The translations under genes were made by a program, and so were the position numbers. The notes under the pieces are model-generated. The model was not told the origin of the DNA. It did not search any database and was given only the letters and a program-made list of their open reading frames with translations. Positions 6,584 through 7,157 of a DNA stretch of 7,157 bases are shown one piece after another. The stretch lies in NCBI GenBank assembly GCA_025360685.1, contig JANYBR010000188.1, positions 1-7,157 of the forward strand. Direction: 5' to 3'. This DNA comes from Pseudomonadota bacterium (GTDB taxonomy: Bacteria > Pseudomonadota > Alphaproteobacteria > Micropepsales > Micropepsaceae). Each line of letters starts with the position of its first letter. The first letter of the stretch is position 1.

Positions 6584-6823
6584 TCAAGCCGCCGCGGACT
6601 TGTCGATGTACTTCACGGCGTCGCCGACGGTGACGATGGATTCCGCCGCGTCGTCGGGGATTTCGATGCCGAATTCCTCTTCGAACGCCATGACCAACTC
6701 GACCGTGTCGAGGCTGTCGGCGCCGAGATCTTCAATGAAGGAAGCGGTCTCAGTGACCTTGTCGGCATCCACATTCAGGTGCTCGACAACGATCTTCTTC
6801 ACGCGTTCCGCCGTATCGCTCAT
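6584..6823 (-). CDS. acpP: Acyl carrier protein
   Basis: This 79-residue acidic protein carries growing acyl chains on a 4'-phosphopantetheine arm in fatty acid synthesis and supplies acyl groups to lipid and lipid A assembly. The modification site is Ser37 in DLGADSLDTVELVMAFEEE (residues 32-50), the classic helix-II signature. EFGIEIPDDAAE and VGDAVKYID complete the four-helix fold. The reading frame stays open upstream to 6922, but that stretch encodes a non-ACP, proline- and arginine-rich sequence. The ATG at 6823 is chosen because MSDTAERVKKIVVEHL is the normal N-terminus and AAGGAGAGG lies just upstream. It sits between fabG and fabF, the standard fab cluster order; its TGA overlaps a possible TTG start of fabF. 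The 146-bp upstream gap suggests its own promoter. Confidence 0.97.
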   Translation of the reverse strand: MSDTAERVKKIVVEHLNVDADKVTETASFIEDLGADSLDTVELVMAFEEEFGIEIPDDAAESIVTVGDAVKYIDKSAAA

Positions 6824-6834
6824 GGTATTGTAAG

Positions 6835-6843
6835 CCTCTCCTT
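6835..6843 (-). promoter_or_regulatory. Ribosome binding site of acpP
   Basis: On the minus strand this reads AAGGAGAGG, ending 11 bases before the ATG at 6823. It is the strongest Shine-Dalgarno match in the minus-strand block and decides the acpP start against the longer open frame reaching 6922. Confidence 0.75.
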
Positions 6844-6860
6844 GATGAACCTGCCGGGAT

Positions 6861-6879
6861 GGGCCCGCAGGGTGGGCCC
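6861..6879 (-). other. GC-rich hairpin in the acpP leader
   Basis: GGGCCC at 6861-6866 pairs with GGGCCC at 6874-6879 across a 7-base loop. Because each arm is itself self-complementary, two transcripts or two arms could also pair in alternative ways. No U-run follows in the minus-strand transcript, so it is not a classical terminator. It lies about 40 bases upstream of the acpP start, inside the leader if transcription begins near the fabG stop. Confidence 0.45.
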
Positions 6880-6944
6880 TCACTATCGTTCGTCTTGTGG
6901 GGGTTGGCGGGTTTCGTAACACAAAGCCCGGGCCACTGCTACAA

Positions 6945-6973
6945 GACGGTTAACTTATTGAAATAACTGTCAA
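6945..6973 (-). promoter_or_regulatory. Possible acpP promoter (perfect -35, poor -10)
   Basis: A consensus TTGACA lies on the minus strand at 6973-6968, overlapping the fabG TGA stop. At the expected spacing of 15-17 bases there is only TAACCG/AACCGT/ACCGTC, which is a weak -10. The intervening bases are AT-rich compared with the surroundings. Its position just after fabG and before the acpP leader is plausible for a separate acpP promoter, as is common for this highly expressed gene, but the -10 leaves this tentative. Confidence 0.3.
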
Positions 6974-7157
6974 ATCATGGCCATTCCGCCATTGACCTGA
7001 AGCGTCGCGCCGGTGACATAGGCCGCCTCCTCGCTGGCCAGATAGACCACAGCGGCGGCGATTTCGGCGGGATTTCCCATGCGGCCGGCCGGGATGCGCT
7101 GGCTGATGGTTTCCTTCTGCGCATCGGTCAGCACGTCCGTCATGGCCGTGGCAATGA
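6970..7157 (-). CDS. fabG: 3-oxoacyl-ACP reductase FabG, C-terminal part
   Basis: Only the last 61 residues and the TGA stop (6970-6972) lie in the window; the 5' part runs off the right edge. FabG uses NADPH to reduce 3-oxoacyl-ACP in fatty acid elongation. The visible sequence begins IATAMTDVLTD, the segment that follows the PG motif of the short-chain dehydrogenase substrate loop. It continues through IPAGRMGNPAEIAAAVVYLAS and ends AAYVTGATLQVNGGMAMI, the standard FabG C-terminus with the VTGxxxxVNGG motif. The catalytic Ser-Tyr-Lys and the nucleotide-binding glycines are outside the window. The position upstream of acpP supports FabG over other short-chain reductases. Confidence 0.93.
   Translation of the reverse strand, partial: IATAMTDVLTDAQKETISQRIPAGRMGNPAEIAAAVVYLASEEAAYVTGATLQVNGGMAMI

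Noticed and set aside
5631..6833. Plus-strand open frame (400 codons) opposite fabF and acpP
   Set aside because: It runs antisense across two confident genes and their junction, with no motif and no convincing ribosome binding site.
6824..6922. N-terminal extension of acpP by 33 residues
   Set aside because: The extension is proline/arginine-rich and unlike any acyl carrier protein, and it would bury the good Shine-Dalgarno at 6835-6843 inside the coding region.
6946..6955. GTTAAC/TTAACC as a CtrA-type binding site upstream of acpP
   Set aside because: Only one half-site is present; the second TTAA at seven-base spacing is missing on both strands.

Overview
The window looks like the chromosome of an alphaproteobacterium, most likely from the Hyphomicrobiales (Bradyrhizobium/Xanthobacteraceae side). 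The base composition is GC-rich with strong third-position bias. The order fabG-acpP-fabF-mltG-yicC-gmk is typical of that group, and the intergenic palindromic repeats resemble those scattered through its genomes. The assignment rests on gene order, protein motifs and remembered repeat style, not on a database search.

Positions 1-2413 (plus strand) hold two accessory metabolic genes: a zinc-dependent medium-chain alcohol dehydrogenase (115-1170) and a TIM-barrel amidohydrolase of the amidohydrolase_2/COG3618 type (1370-2413). Both have clear Shine-Dalgarno sequences. The gap between them is almost wholly filled by a roughly 176-bp inverted-repeat element. Positions 1-114 hold the dehydrogenase leader and its ribosome binding site, with no convincing promoter.

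Positions 2414-7157 (minus strand; transcription runs from high to low coordinates) hold a housekeeping block. In order of transcription it is: the 3' end of fabG, acpP, fabF, mltG, a 224-bp repeat-rich gap, yicC and gmk. FabG, AcpP and FabF are the ketoreductase, carrier and condensing enzyme of type II fatty acid elongation. MltG is the membrane-anchored endolytic transglycosylase that ends peptidoglycan strands. YicC is an endoribonuclease-family protein, and Gmk is the essential GMP kinase. acpP and fabF abut or overlap by four bases, fabF and mltG are 19 bp apart, and yicC and gmk are 9 bp apart, so these are probably short co-transcribed units. The repeat-filled gap splits mltG from yicC.

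The proteins are recognisable families with their key residues in place, and I see no new defence, mobile or biosynthetic system. The less ordinary content is intergenic. There are three different palindromic repeat structures, at 1178-1353, 2416-2541 and 4117-4290, each almost filling the space between coding sequences. There is also an acpP leader with a GC-rich hairpin, and an ambiguous fabF start.
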